Shown here: positions 32,920 to 42,101 of the stretch, one piece after another | Layout of the letters: each line of letters starts with the position of its first letter | Numbering within the stretch: position 1 is the first letter of the stretch | Origin: Dinoroseobacter sp049801095 | GTDB lineage: Bacteria; Pseudomonadota; Alphaproteobacteria; Rhodobacterales; Rhodobacteraceae | Direction: 5' to 3' | Assembly (NCBI RefSeq): GCF_049801095.1 | Contig: NZ_JBNAGH010000013.1 | Location: 6,136-70,135 of the forward strand | Length of the DNA stretch: 64,000 nucleotides | Notes under the pieces: model-generated | What the model was told of the DNA's origin: nothing | Seen by the model: the letters and a program-made list of their open reading frames with translations, nothing else | Database searches by the model: none | Position numbers and translations under genes: made by a program

Positions 32920-35349
32920 ATGTTTATGCGTGGAAGATACGCGGCACTTTCCGTTCTTGCCTTGGCAGTCGGCCTGGGCGGCGGGGTTTACGTTGAGCGG
33001 GTGTACCTGAATCCAGCGGTGCAAGGAGGGTCTGAAGGCCCCGAGATACTTTATTGGGTTGCGCCCATGGACCCAAATTTCCGTCAACCGGGACCTGGCA
33101 AGTCACCCATGGGCATGGATCTCATTCCCGTCTACGCCGGACAGGAACCATCTGGTGATCCCGCCGAAGTCACACTGAACGCGGCCGAAATCAACGCAAT
33201 CGGCGTGCGAACGGCGGTTGCCCGCATGAGCGAGGTGCAACCTCGGATCGAGACTGTTGGTTTCGTGGGCTATGACGAGCATCTGACCAGCCATGTCCAT
33301 GTCCGCGCTGAAGGGTGGATTGAGAAGCTCAAGGTGCGAGCGGTCGGTGATCGGGTGGGTCAAGACCAAGTGCTCTTTGAGCTCTTCTCGCCGCTCATTG
33401 CGACGGCAACCGGAGATCTGGTTCGTGCCGTCGAGGCCGGTGATCCGCGCATTCTGGATGCAGCGCGCAGCAAGTTGATGAGCCATGGTATGTCAGCTCG
33501 GCAGATTGCAGAGATCGAGGCAGGTGGCGAACTGGTTCGCAACATCGAGATCGAAGCGCCACAGAACGGCGTGGTTATCGCCCTGAATGCGGCCGATGGC
33601 ATGTATCTGCAACCCGGAACGCTTGCCTTCTCCGTTGCTGATTTATCGAAGGTCTGGCTGATTGTAGATGTTTTTGAACGCGATATTGCCCGGCTTTCTG
33701 AGGATATGCGGGCCATTGCCCGGTTCGAACACTTACCCGGGCGCGTGTTTGAAGGCGACATCGACTACATCTATCCCGAACTCGATCCCCAAACGCGGAC
33801 GCTCCCTGTTCGACTGAGGTTTGACAATTCCGATGGTGTGCTGCGCCCCGGAATGTTCGGAAGTGTCAGTCTCACGCCCAACGAAAGCCGTACAGTCCTG
33901 ACAGTGCCATCTGAGGCCGTGATACGGACCGGGTCGGCTGAGCGCGTCATCCTGAAAACAGGGGAGGGGACCTTCCGACCGAGATTGGTTACTGCCGGTC
34001 TCCGGGACAGTTTCGGAGAAGGCGGGCGCACAGAGATTCTTCAGGGCCTGGGTCCGGGTGAAGAGGTCGTTGCCTCCGCACAATTCCTCATCGACAGCGA
34101 AAGCGCACTGAGTGCCGGGTTTACGCGCATGGCACCAACGGATGCCGACCCGGCACGGGGCAAGGGCGTTCTCGTTGCTCTCGATCCTGAGAGCCGGGTG
34201 GCAACGGTGCAGCATGACGCCCTGGAAAGCCTGGACTGGCCAGCGATGACATCCGACTTCCCTGTGAGAGCCGATGTGTCCCTGGATCGGCTAGCCGAAG
34301 GAGAGGCAGTCGCATTTCTCGTAGCCCGTGGCACAGATGGTCTCCTGAGCCTTACCGAACTTGCGCCAGATGATGGAATTGCCGGAACAGGTGCAGGAAT
34401 TGCACGCGCGGTGACGTCGGATGGCAAGCTGACGCTGGAGCATGGACCGATCCCAGAGCTTGGCTGGCCCGCCATGACGATGGACCTGCCGGTATCAGGA
34501 GTCGATCTTGAGACGGTGCCCCTCGATGCGCCGATCGAATTCGATCTCACAGTAGGAGACGACGGCCTTTTCTCCGTCGTCGCTGTTCGCGCGGAGGGTG
34601 CCGGTTCCAAGGAAGTGGAGGGGACTGAAACATCTGCCGCAGCGCCAATCATGGTGTCTGGCACGATCAACGACCTCGATCTCGATTCCGGGACCGCGAC
34701 GATCACCCATGGGCCCATGGCGGAGATCGGGATGCCAGGAATGACCATGGATTTCCCCATCGATCCGAGCATGGCCATCGCATCGCTTAAAACCGGCGTC
34801 GAAATGACCCTAACATTTGCGCGGCCGGATGGCCTGAACATGGTTTTATCCGATGTCGAGCTTGAGGCAGCTGCCGCACCACCCATCGTGGTCTCAGGCA
34901 CGATCGAGAGCGTCGACACAGATGCGTCGAAGGCCACGATCACCCATGGACCGATGACCGAAATCGGCATGCCCGGAATGACAATGGCCTTTGACATTGA
35001 TCCGTCTCTCGACGCTGCTGGGTTGGTGACAGATGTCGAGATGGTGCTCACTTTCGCGCGCCCGGACGGCATGAACATGGTGCTGGCATCGGCCGAACCC
35101 GCTGCCCCGCCCATGCAGGTTTCAGGTCAAATCAACTCGATCGATGCTCAATCACGGACGGCGAACATCACCCACGGGCCTATGACCGATATCGGCATGC
35201 CCGGAATGACCATGGACTTTCCGTTGGCTGAGGAGCTCGAGATTTCCCAGCTCACAACGGGAACGAACGTCACGCTCATCCTGCGGCGCAACCCGGATTT
35301 CTCGATGACCTTGATCGATGTCGTCCGTGACGTGAGGGTAAGCCAGTGA
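32920..35349 (+). CDS. cusB: CusB-type RND adaptor fused to five CusF-like domains
   Basis: An 809-residue periplasmic adaptor, about twice the usual length. Residues 10-30 are the membrane anchor; 44-73 form a heavy-metal-binding motif (YWVAPMDP, KSPMGMDLIPVY); about 80-400 are the membrane-fusion core (barrel-sandwich, beta-barrel and membrane-proximal domains). Residues 415-803 hold five tandem repeats of the CusF/copper-binding fold, at roughly 415-485, 490-560, 577-650, 656-728 and 732-803. CusF binds Cu(I) or Ag(I) through His, Trp and two Met. Repeat 2 keeps all four (HGPIPELGWPAMTM); repeats 3-5 read HGPM-EIGMPGMTM, with Met replacing Trp. The stop overlaps cusA. Confidence 0.93.
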   Translation: MFMRGRYAALSVLALAVGLGGGVYVERVYLNPAVQGGSEGPEILYWVAPMDPNFRQPGPGKSPMGMDLIPVYAGQEPSGDPAEVTLNAAEINAIGVRTAVARMSEVQPRIETVGFVGYDEHLTSHVHVRAEGWIEKLKVRAVGDRVGQDQVLFELFSPLIATATGDLVRAVEAGDPRILDAARSKLMSHGMSARQIAEIEAGGELVRNIEIEAPQNGVVIALNAADGMYLQPGTLAFSVADLSKVWLIVDVFERDIARLSEDMRAIARFEHLPGRVFEGDIDYIYPELDPQTRTLPVRLRFDNSDGVLRPGMFGSVSLTPNESRTVLTVPSEAVIRTGSAERVILKTGEGTFRPRLVTAGLRDSFGEGGRTEILQGLGPGEEVVASAQFLIDSESALSAGFTRMAPTDADPARGKGVLVALDPESRVATVQHDALESLDWPAMTSDFPVRADVSLDRLAEGEAVAFLVARGTDGLLSLTELAPDDGIAGTGAGIARAVTSDGKLTLEHGPIPELGWPAMTMDLPVSGVDLETVPLDAPIEFDLTVGDDGLFSVVAVRAEGAGSKEVEGTETSAAAPIMVSGTINDLDLDSGTATITHGPMAEIGMPGMTMDFPIDPSMAIASLKTGVEMTLTFARPDGLNMVLSDVELEAAAAPPIVVSGTIESVDTDASKATITHGPMTEIGMPGMTMAFDIDPSLDAAGLVTDVEMVLTFARPDGMNMVLASAEPAAPPMQVSGQINSIDAQSRTANITHGPMTDIGMPGMTMDFPLAEELEISQLTTGTNVTLILRRNPDFSMTLIDVVRDVRVSQ
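34162..35328 (+). repeat. Five tandem CusF-domain repeats within cusB
   Basis: Coding repeats of about 230 bp. The last three (from about 34648, 34885 and 35113) are close copies with near-identical metal motifs; the first two are more diverged. The pattern suggests stepwise duplication, with the distal three copies most recent. Confidence 0.85.
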
Positions 35350-38300
35350 TTCCGGCGATCATCCGCGCCTCGCTGGCCAATAGGTTTGTTATTCTGGTCC
35401 TTGCCGTCATGATGGGCGTCGCAGGCATCTGGGCCATTCGCGAGACACCGGTCGATGCGATACCCGACCTCTCCGATGTGCAGGTGATCGTTCGCACTCC
35501 GTATCCGGGGCAGGCGCCGCAAGTGGTCGAAAACCAGATCACCTATCCGCTCGCCACATCTTTGCTGGCGGTACCCGGCGCACAGGATGTACGCGGCTTT
35601 TCCTTCTTTGGTGACAGTTTTGTTTATGTCGTTTTTGAAGATGGCACGGACTTGTACTGGGCAAGATCACGCGTCCTCGAATATCTAGGGCAGATCACCG
35701 GCAGCCTGCCGGAGGGGGTGTCCCCTCAGCTTGGCCCGGATGCCACCGGAGTCGGATGGATCTACCAATACGCGTTGATCGACAGAACCGGCACACACGA
35801 TCTCGCGCAGCTGAGAACGCTGCAGGACTGGTTTCTGAAATACGAACTTCAAGCCGTCGATGGCGTGTCCGAGGTCGCAACGATTGGCGGAATGGTCAAA
35901 CAATACCAAGTCGTCGTCGATCCGAACAAATTGCGGGCCTATGACATCACACTGACACAGCTCAGAAACGCAATACAGGCGGCCAATCGCGAAACCGGCG
36001 GTAGCGTGATCGAGATGGGCGAAGCGGAATTCATGATCCGCTCGTCCGGATACATTGATGAGCTTTCTGATCTTTCCAGTGCACCCCTGATGATCAACGA
36101 GCGCGGAGCCGCTCTGACCCTTGGCGATGTTGCTGACATTCGCCTGGGACCGGAATTGCGCCGCGGCGTAGGAGAGTTTGACGGGCAGGGCGATGCCGTT
36201 GGCGGTGTGGTCATAATGCGATGGGGGGGTAATGCCCTCGCAACCATTAAAGCGGTCGAAGCCCGTATCGAAGAATTGCGGCCGAACCTACCTGAAGGTG
36301 TCGAGATTATCACGACCTATGACCGGTCCGGCGTGATCGAGCGCGCAATCGAAAATCTCCAGAAGAAGCTGACCCAGGAATTCATTGTCGTTGTCCTGGT
36401 CTGTGCGGCCTTCCTGCTGCATCTGCGCTCATCGCTGGTGATCCTGCTGTCGTTGCCCCTGGGCATCTTTGCCGCCTTTATTCTGATGAAGGCGCAGGGT
36501 GTGAATGCGAACATCATGTCGCTTGGGGGCATTGCGATTGCCATCGGGGCCATGGTCGATGCGTCCATCGTAATGATCGAGGCGATGCACAGGCGGCTGG
36601 AAAAGGAAAAGCTGACCGCCGAGAACAGGTGGAGGATCGTGCAGGAATGCGCCTCTGAGGTGGGTCCAGCCCTCTTTTACTCCTTGGCAATCATCACGGT
36701 CAGCTTTCTGCCTGTCTTTGTACTGGAAAATCAGGAGGGCAGGCTTTTTGCCCCCCTGGCCTATACAAAGACCTACGCCATGGCCGCCGCCGCAATCCTA
36801 TCGATCACGCTGGTTCCGGTCCTGATGGGATACTTTGTCCGGGGTCGGATTTTGCCCGAGCGTAAAAATCCACTGAACCGCCTCGTAGTCTTTCTGTATC
36901 GTCCCTTCCTAGACGCGGCCATCGCCTGGCCGTGGGCGACAACCTTGCTTGCCGGAGCCCTCGTGGCTTCCATGTGGTATCCGTACCAGCGGCTCGGGTC
37001 CGAGTTCATGCCCGAGCTGAACGAGGGCGACTTCCTCTATATGCCAAGCTTCTACCCGGGCGTGTCGATCGGAAAGGCACGCGAGGTCATGCAACAGACC
37101 AATCGCCTGATCGCTACGGTTCCAGAGGTTGAAACCGTGCATGGCAAAGTGGGGCGTGCAGAAACTGCGACCGATCCTGCACCACTCACAATGGTGGAAA
37201 CCACGATCCAACTCAAACCGGAAGCTGAGTGGCGCCCGGGTATGACCATGGAGAATATCCGCAATGAACTTGATCGGATTGTGCAGATCCCGGGCGTGAC
37301 CAATGTCTGGATCCAGCCGATCAAAAACCGGATCGACATGCTCGCCACCGGGATACGAACGCCTGTTGGTGTCAAGATCTCGGGTGCCGATTTGAATGTC
37401 ATCACAGATATCGGGATCGAAGTAGAGCGGGCCGTGTCGGATATCGAAGGCACTGCCTCCGCCTATGCCGAGCGTCCGGTAGGCGGGCGCTTCATCGAAA
37501 TCGACGTCAAACGCGACGCCGCTGCGCGATACATGATGAGCGTTCGGGACGTTCAGGATGTGGTCCAAACCGCCATCGGTGGCATGCAAGTGTCGGAATC
37601 CGTCGAAGGGCTGGAGCGCTTTCCAATCAACCTGCGCTATCCGCAAGCATGGCGCGATAGCCCCGAACGGCTCGAAAACCTGCCCGTTGTCACCCCTTCA
37701 GGAGCCCATGTGCCACTGACAGCCTTGGCCGATATCCGAATTGTCGATGGCCCTGGCATGATCCGGTCAGAAAACGCCCGGCGCACGGGGTTCGTGTTTA
37801 TCGACATCGCGGGACGAGACCTTGGCGGATATGTCGCCGAGGCGCAGAGGGTCGTGGCCGATCAGGTGCGCCTGCCTCCCGGATATTCTCTCACATGGTC
37901 CGGGCAGTATGAGTACATTGAGCGGATGCAGGAACGGCTGGCTATCGTCGCACCCGCAACCCTGATGATCATCACGCTGATGTTGTTCATGGCATTCAAT
38001 AGGGTGATCGAAGTTGGTATCATTCTGGCCGCACTGCCAGTCGCGTTGGCGGGCGGCGTCTGGTTTCTGTGGTATCTCAGCTTTGACATTTCGATCGCGG
38101 TCCTCGTCGGCTTTATTGCTCTGGCGGGCGTGGCCGTCGAAACGGCCATCGTCATGCTGCTCTATCTCAATCTAGCTTGGGAGAAGCGGCGAAAACTCGG
38201 CCAATCCGAACGTCGCAAGCTGACACGGGACGATATCGAAGAGGCCGTTTTTGAAGGGGCTGTTCTGCGGGTGAGGCCCAAGGTCATGACGGTCGCCACC

Positions 38301-38528
38301 ATCTTCGCGGCTCTAATCCCGATCATGTATGGCACCGGCACCGGTTCGGAGATCATGCAGCGCATCGCTGCACCGATGATCGGCGGTATGGTGACAGCGA
38401 CCCTGCTGACGCTTTTTGTCATTCCTTCCATATTCGTGATTTGGAAACGGCTCGCGCTGAAACGCGTAAACCGCGAAATCACGTCCCCAATTCAGCAGCC
38501 CGTCGATGCAGCACTGCCTGCCGAATAA
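35346..38528 (+). CDS. cusA: CusA-type heavy-metal RND efflux pump
   Basis: The 1060-residue inner-membrane transporter has the HAE/HME-RND layout with twelve helices: IIRASLANRFVILVLAVMM at the N terminus and two large periplasmic loops. Conserved segments include DLSDVQVIVRTPYPGQAPQV, GVGWIYQYALID and AIAIGAMVDASIVMIEA, with helix-4 acidic residues for proton relay. Met-rich copper-path residues are expected but not mapped. It exports Cu(I)/Ag(I) from the periplasm together with CusB and an outer-membrane channel. No CusC gene is seen in the window. The start is GTG at 35346, overlapping the cusB stop. Confidence 0.95.
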   Translation: MIPAIIRASLANRFVILVLAVMMGVAGIWAIRETPVDAIPDLSDVQVIVRTPYPGQAPQVVENQITYPLATSLLAVPGAQDVRGFSFFGDSFVYVVFEDGTDLYWARSRVLEYLGQITGSLPEGVSPQLGPDATGVGWIYQYALIDRTGTHDLAQLRTLQDWFLKYELQAVDGVSEVATIGGMVKQYQVVVDPNKLRAYDITLTQLRNAIQAANRETGGSVIEMGEAEFMIRSSGYIDELSDLSSAPLMINERGAALTLGDVADIRLGPELRRGVGEFDGQGDAVGGVVIMRWGGNALATIKAVEARIEELRPNLPEGVEIITTYDRSGVIERAIENLQKKLTQEFIVVVLVCAAFLLHLRSSLVILLSLPLGIFAAFILMKAQGVNANIMSLGGIAIAIGAMVDASIVMIEAMHRRLEKEKLTAENRWRIVQECASEVGPALFYSLAIITVSFLPVFVLENQEGRLFAPLAYTKTYAMAAAAILSITLVPVLMGYFVRGRILPERKNPLNRLVVFLYRPFLDAAIAWPWATTLLAGALVASMWYPYQRLGSEFMPELNEGDFLYMPSFYPGVSIGKAREVMQQTNRLIATVPEVETVHGKVGRAETATDPAPLTMVETTIQLKPEAEWRPGMTMENIRNELDRIVQIPGVTNVWIQPIKNRIDMLATGIRTPVGVKISGADLNVITDIGIEVERAVSDIEGTASAYAERPVGGRFIEIDVKRDAAARYMMSVRDVQDVVQTAIGGMQVSESVEGLERFPINLRYPQAWRDSPERLENLPVVTPSGAHVPLTALADIRIVDGPGMIRSENARRTGFVFIDIAGRDLGGYVAEAQRVVADQVRLPPGYSLTWSGQYEYIERMQERLAIVAPATLMIITLMLFMAFNRVIEVGIILAALPVALAGGVWFLWYLSFDISIAVLVGFIALAGVAVETAIVMLLYLNLAWEKRRKLGQSERRKLTRDDIEEAVFEGAVLRVRPKVMTVATIFAALIPIMYGTGTGSEIMQRIAAPMIGGMVTATLLTLFVIPSIFVIWKRLALKRVNREITSPIQQPVDAALPAE

Positions 38529-38561
38529 TCGAACTCACAAACCTCAAGAATGGAGCTTCTC

Positions 38562-38903
38562 ATGAAGATACTGACTACAAGTCTCGCACTTCTGACCCTG
38601 GCCGCGACAGGGGCTATCGCGCAAATGAACCACAATATGGATCATTCGAACATGCCAATGTCGGCCGAACAAATGGAGGGCGCGGTTCACGCGAAGGCCG
38701 TGATCAATTCGATCGGCGACGGCACCGCAAATGTGAGCCATGACCCGATTCCCGAGATCGGCTGGCCTGCAATGACGATGGATATGACGGTTTTGGAAGA
38801 CGCGCAGATGATGGGAGAGGTGACCGATGGTGACGAAGTCACCCTGATGCTCGTCAAGGGCGAGGATGGCATGTACGCAATCGGGGCCATAATGCCGAAC
38901 TGA
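38562..38903 (+). CDS. cusF: CusF-like periplasmic copper chaperone
   Basis: A 113-residue secreted protein with a signal peptide ending GAIAQ, a Met/His-rich linker (MNHNMDHSNMPMS) and a CusF fold with HDPIPEIGWPAMTMDM, retaining the His, Trp, Met, Met ligand set. It delivers Cu(I) to CusB. The ATG at 38562 has GGAG at a good distance. It follows cusA by 33 bases. Its domain is closest to repeat 2 of the fused CusB, hinting at the source of the fused domains. Confidence 0.92.
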   Translation: MKILTTSLALLTLAATGAIAQMNHNMDHSNMPMSAEQMEGAVHAKAVINSIGDGTANVSHDPIPEIGWPAMTMDMTVLEDAQMMGEVTDGDEVTLMLVKGEDGMYAIGAIMPN

Positions 38904-38994
38904 TTACGAAATCGCAGTTGCCGCGAAATCGGCAACTGCGGCGTGTGCTTGGAGAGTTACACCACCGTGCTGCCTGTAGGCGAAAGGAAGATGA

Positions 38995-39510
38995 ATGACC
39001 CTGTCTCCGAAAGAACGTGGTTTGATCGCTGCCGGCGGATCGACCGTCCTTTTGCTGGCCGCCTTCCTGTTTCAGGCAGCGGGCTATGCACCATGCGCGA
39101 TGTGCATTTGGCAGCGGTATCCTCACGCCATTGCCATTGCTCTTGGCGCGTTTCTCATGGTCGGTTTGCCAGTCTTACCGCTTTTAATGGCAGGAGCTGC
39201 CGCCGCCTTCACGACAGCGGGCATCGGGATTTTTCACACCGGCGTCGAACGGGGTTGGTGGGAAGGCCCGACGGCGTGCACAGGCTCTGGTCTTGATATG
39301 TCTAATTTGACAGGTGCGGACCTTTTGCCCTCCGCATCATCCGCACCATCAACCTTGGTCATGTGTGACGAAGTCGCATGGGAGTTCCTGAGCCTATCTA
39401 TGGCGAGTTGGAACGCGCTTTGGAGCCTTGTTCTCGCAGGGATCTGGATGATGGCATTTGCCAAGGCGAGGCGCATGTCTCGATCATCTAAAAACCTTAC
39501 AGCAACCTAG
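38995..39510 (+). CDS. dsbB: DsbB-like disulfide-forming membrane protein
   Basis: A 171-residue four-helix protein with the first redox pair in YAPCAMCIWQRYPH (CxxC) and the second in the periplasmic loop (TACTGSG and VMCDEVAWEF). DsbB re-oxidises DsbA using quinone. Together with the DsbA-like genes of the island it would complete a disulfide-forming pathway. It ends four bases inside the convergent membrane-protein gene at 39507. Confidence 0.9.
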   Translation: MTLSPKERGLIAAGGSTVLLLAAFLFQAAGYAPCAMCIWQRYPHAIAIALGAFLMVGLPVLPLLMAGAAAAFTTAGIGIFHTGVERGWWEGPTACTGSGLDMSNLTGADLLPSASSAPSTLVMCDEVAWEFLSLSMASWNALWSLVLAGIWMMAFAKARRMSRSSKNLTAT

Positions 39511-40148
39511 CTCTGAAGACGTATGACAACGACTGCGATAATCGTCAGACACAAAGCTGCCGACACGAAGGCGGCCAGAGCTATCAGAACAGTGCCGACC
39601 TTCTTCGGGAAGAGACCAACGAATGGTTGCAGAATTGCTGATCTTCCGGCTGCTGTTGCATAAAGCGGCAGTGCGCTAACCAACGTGGCGTACAGGTAGA
39701 CACCGGAAATATTCTCAAAGAGTGCGGACCGCGCCAGTGTAGGCGCAACCACTGAAAGAGCCGTCGCCCGACTTCCGCCAAATGAACCGAACCAACTGGC
39801 GGAGAGTACGTAAATCAAGGCGTGAAGAACGAGAAAGAGGGCAACGCGGATTGCAACATCAAAGACAATTAATAACGCGGGCTCACGACCATCGGCACCT
39901 TTTTCATTCAGCACCGCGAATAGAAAGAAGCTTACGTAATTGATGATGAAGACGACGGGAAGTCCATTTGTCAAAACCTGCCTGAGGAATCTCGAAAGCG
40001 CTGGTCCGCCGTTAATCAGCGCCGAAGAGAAGCCAGGAGCGAGCAGAACGTAAACGAACAGAACGGGCAGCAGACCGATCAGGCTGAAGACCATGACGTT
40101 GGTCAAAAACTGCAGGCCCGGCATCTTGGTTGAAAAGAACCGTTTCAT
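39507..40148 (-). CDS. Polytopic membrane protein, unknown function
   Basis: About 213 residues with five predicted helices (LTNVMVFSLIGLLPVLFVYV, LPVVFIINYVSFFLFAVL, VAIRVALFLVLHALIYVL, and two near the C terminus). No family recognised. Start at 40148 chosen because it begins the hydrophobic domain without a disordered leader. The upstream region carries the dif-like site at 40215-40242, so the insertion at 40249 does not interrupt this gene but may affect its expression. Confidence 0.55.
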   Translation of the reverse strand: MKRFFSTKMPGLQFLTNVMVFSLIGLLPVLFVYVLLAPGFSSALINGGPALSRFLRQVLTNGLPVVFIINYVSFFLFAVLNEKGADGREPALLIVFDVAIRVALFLVLHALIYVLSASWFGSFGGSRATALSVVAPTLARSALFENISGVYLYATLVSALPLYATAAGRSAILQPFVGLFPKKVGTVLIALAAFVSAALCLTIIAVVVIRLQS

Positions 40149-40214
40149 GTGTGCACGTTGGCATGCCTGCGAGCCACAGTCGACTTGCTCAACAGCAAGT
40201 CTTTCTGGCATAAA

Positions 40215-40242
40215 CTTTACATAATAAAGCTTATCGGACTCA
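40215..40242 (-). other. dif/pdif-like XerC-XerD recombination site
   Basis: On the minus strand the 28-bp site reads GAGTCCGATAA (XerC-like arm), GCTTTA (6-bp centre) and TTATGTAAAGT (XerD-like arm). The 11-6-11 layout with inner ATAA/TTAT, and the close match of the XerD arm to the general TTATGTTAAAT form, identify it as a candidate dif-like site. It would resolve plasmid multimers through the host XerCD. The insertion element starts 6 bp from the XerC arm, which is where dif-targeting IS elements of the IS1202 type land. Confidence 0.65.
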
Positions 40243-40243
40243 G

Positions 40244-40248
40244 TTGAT
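40244..40248. repeat. Target site duplication, left copy
   Basis: GTTGA directly before the element end; the identical right copy is at 43055-43059. A 5-bp duplication fits transposition by a DDE enzyme. Confidence 0.8.
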
Positions 40249-40332
40249 GTAGCCGCAAAGCTAAAATGTCACCTGTCTGCAAATCAGGAATGTCACTCTC
40301 GCCCATAACGATAACAGGCAGAGAGATCGGGC

Positions 40333-41682
40333 ATGGGATGGGTGATTATGAGCGAGCGCGAGCTGAACCGCGTGGAAGTACTGGCACAGGTTGATGATGG
40401 ACGACTTACCGTCGACAATGCGGCGAACATGTTGGACCTGACGCGTCGACAGATTTTCCGGCTTTTGAAGCGATATCGACAAGACGGCGCCTCCGCGATC
40501 CGGCACAAGGCGCGCGGCAAACCTCCGAACAATCGCATTCATCATGCAAAGCGTGACTATGCGTTGAGCCTGATCAAAGAGAACTATGCAGACTTCGGGC
40601 CGACCTTGGTTGCTGAGATGCTAGCTGAACATCACAGCCTTAAAGTCTCGCGCGAGACGGTGCGCAAATGGATGCAGGAAGATGGGATTTGGTTATCCCG
40701 CAAGCAACGTCGGACGTTCCACCAGCCGCGCTTGCGCCGGGAATGCTACGGCGAACTGATCCAGATCGACGGATCAGACCACCGTTGGTTCGAGGATCGG
40801 GCTGATCCCTGCACCCTGCTCGTCTTCATTGACGATGCGACCAGTACGCTTATGGAGCTGCGGTTCGTCATATCCGAGAGCACGTTCAGCTACTTCGATG
40901 TGCTGGAAAGCTATCTGTTGAAGCATGGCCGACCAGTTGCATTCTACAGCGACAAACACACTGTTTTCCGCGTCCCCAAACCCAGCAAGCACATGACGGG
41001 AATGACCCAGTTCGGGCGGGCTCTGGCGGAGTTGAACATCGAGATCATCTGCGCAAATTCGTCTCAGGCCAAAGGTCGTGTCGAACGCGCGAACCGCACG
41101 TTGCAAGACCGCCTCGTCAAGGAGCTGCGCATTGCGGGGGTCTCAAACATGGAGGATGGCAATGCTTTTCTGTCTGGCTTCATCGAACGCTACAACAGCA
41201 AGTTTGCCAAGGTTCCGGCCAAACCGGATAACTTGCACCGCGCCCTGAACATCGAGCCGGATCGCCTTGCCGAGGTCTTCTGCCTCCGCGACAAACGCTA
41301 TGTCACCAAGGATTTGACGCTGAAGTATGACCGTAAGCGGATCAAGCTCGAAGTGAACGACCTGACCCGCGGTCTCGTCGGCACATATGTGGATGTCTAC
41401 GAGATGCCCGACGGACGTATCCAGGTAAGGGCCAAAGGTATCGCCCTGCCCCATTCGATTCTCAATCCAGAACGGCGAGTCACTCATGCCGCAATCACAG
41501 AGAACAAACATCTCAGCGCAGTGCTGGCCCACATCAAGGCCGAGCAGGAAGCCCAGCCAGCCAATCCCAAGGTCAAACCGGTCAGCCGCAAGAATGGATA
41601 CGTCAAGACTGGGCGGCGACCGCCAGGAAGGCCATCTAAACTTGAACTTCACTACGCAGCAAAGCGGGCCGCAGAGACCTAA
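40333..41682 (+). CDS. ISNCY/IS1202-family DDE transposase
   Basis: The 449-residue enzyme has an N-terminal HTH (SERELNRVEVLAQVDDGRL, LTRRQIFRLLKRYR) and a second DNA-binding region (VSRETVRKWMQEDGI). The rve-type catalytic core has Asp in IQIDGSDHRWF, Asp in FYSDKHTVF and Glu in KGRVERANRT. This layout is that of ISNCY-family (IS1202-like) transposases. It is intact. A start at 40348 (MSEREL) is equally plausible. Its stop overlaps the convergent merR stop by a few bases. Confidence 0.92.
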   Translation: MGWVIMSERELNRVEVLAQVDDGRLTVDNAANMLDLTRRQIFRLLKRYRQDGASAIRHKARGKPPNNRIHHAKRDYALSLIKENYADFGPTLVAEMLAEHHSLKVSRETVRKWMQEDGIWLSRKQRRTFHQPRLRRECYGELIQIDGSDHRWFEDRADPCTLLVFIDDATSTLMELRFVISESTFSYFDVLESYLLKHGRPVAFYSDKHTVFRVPKPSKHMTGMTQFGRALAELNIEIICANSSQAKGRVERANRTLQDRLVKELRIAGVSNMEDGNAFLSGFIERYNSKFAKVPAKPDNLHRALNIEPDRLAEVFCLRDKRYVTKDLTLKYDRKRIKLEVNDLTRGLVGTYVDVYEMPDGRIQVRAKGIALPHSILNPERRVTHAAITENKHLSAVLAHIKAEQEAQPANPKVKPVSRKNGYVKTGRRPPGRPSKLELHYAAKRAAET

Positions 41683-42101
41683 TGTCCCTCGGTCGAGGTG
41701 GAGGTCATCAGCGCGTCCAGCATTGGGCAATCACGCGTGCCTGCCGAACAGTTTTCGACCAACTCGGATAAAGCCCCTTCAAGTTTCTGAAGCTCGACGA
41801 TCTTCGTTTGGACATGCGCAAGATGTTTTCGGCCAAGTTGTTCGACGGCTTCACACGCGTCCGATGGCACCTTTGCCAAGTTTCTGAGCGCCACCGCATC
41901 GTGGACAGAGAAGCCCAGATCACGGCACCGTTTGATAAAGCGGAGCTCAGATATCTCGGTGTTTGAGTACAACCTTCGGCCCGACGCCGTGCGCTGTGCT
42001 TTTGTAATGATACCCTCGCGTTCATAGTAGCGGATCGTTTCAATCGATACGCCACTTAAACGCGAAGCTTCTCCAATCGCGATCACGTGAACATTCTCCA
42101 C
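41679..42101 (-). CDS. merR: MerR-type regulator of the element's mer genes
   Basis: A 140-residue MerR protein: winged helix (AIGEASRLSGVSIETIRYYEREGI), long dimerisation helix, and Cys in SDACEAVEQLG plus a C-terminal pair NCSAGTRDCPML, allowing the three-Cys Hg(II) site of MerR. The spacing of the last two Cys is six residues rather than eight as in Tn501 MerR, so the metal is not certain. Both possible starts are GTG (42101 or 42086) and both have a ribosome site. It is divergent from merT/merF and probably activates them. Confidence 0.85.
   Translation of the reverse strand: MENVHVIAIGEASRLSGVSIETIRYYEREGIITKAQRTASGRRLYSNTEISELRFIKRCRDLGFSVHDAVALRNLAKVPSDACEAVEQLGRKHLAHVQTKIVELQKLEGALSELVENCSAGTRDCPMLDALMTSTSTEGH

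Noticed and set aside
38943..39296. 117-residue frame overlapping dsbB
   Set aside because: It is a shadow of dsbB in another frame, without family features.
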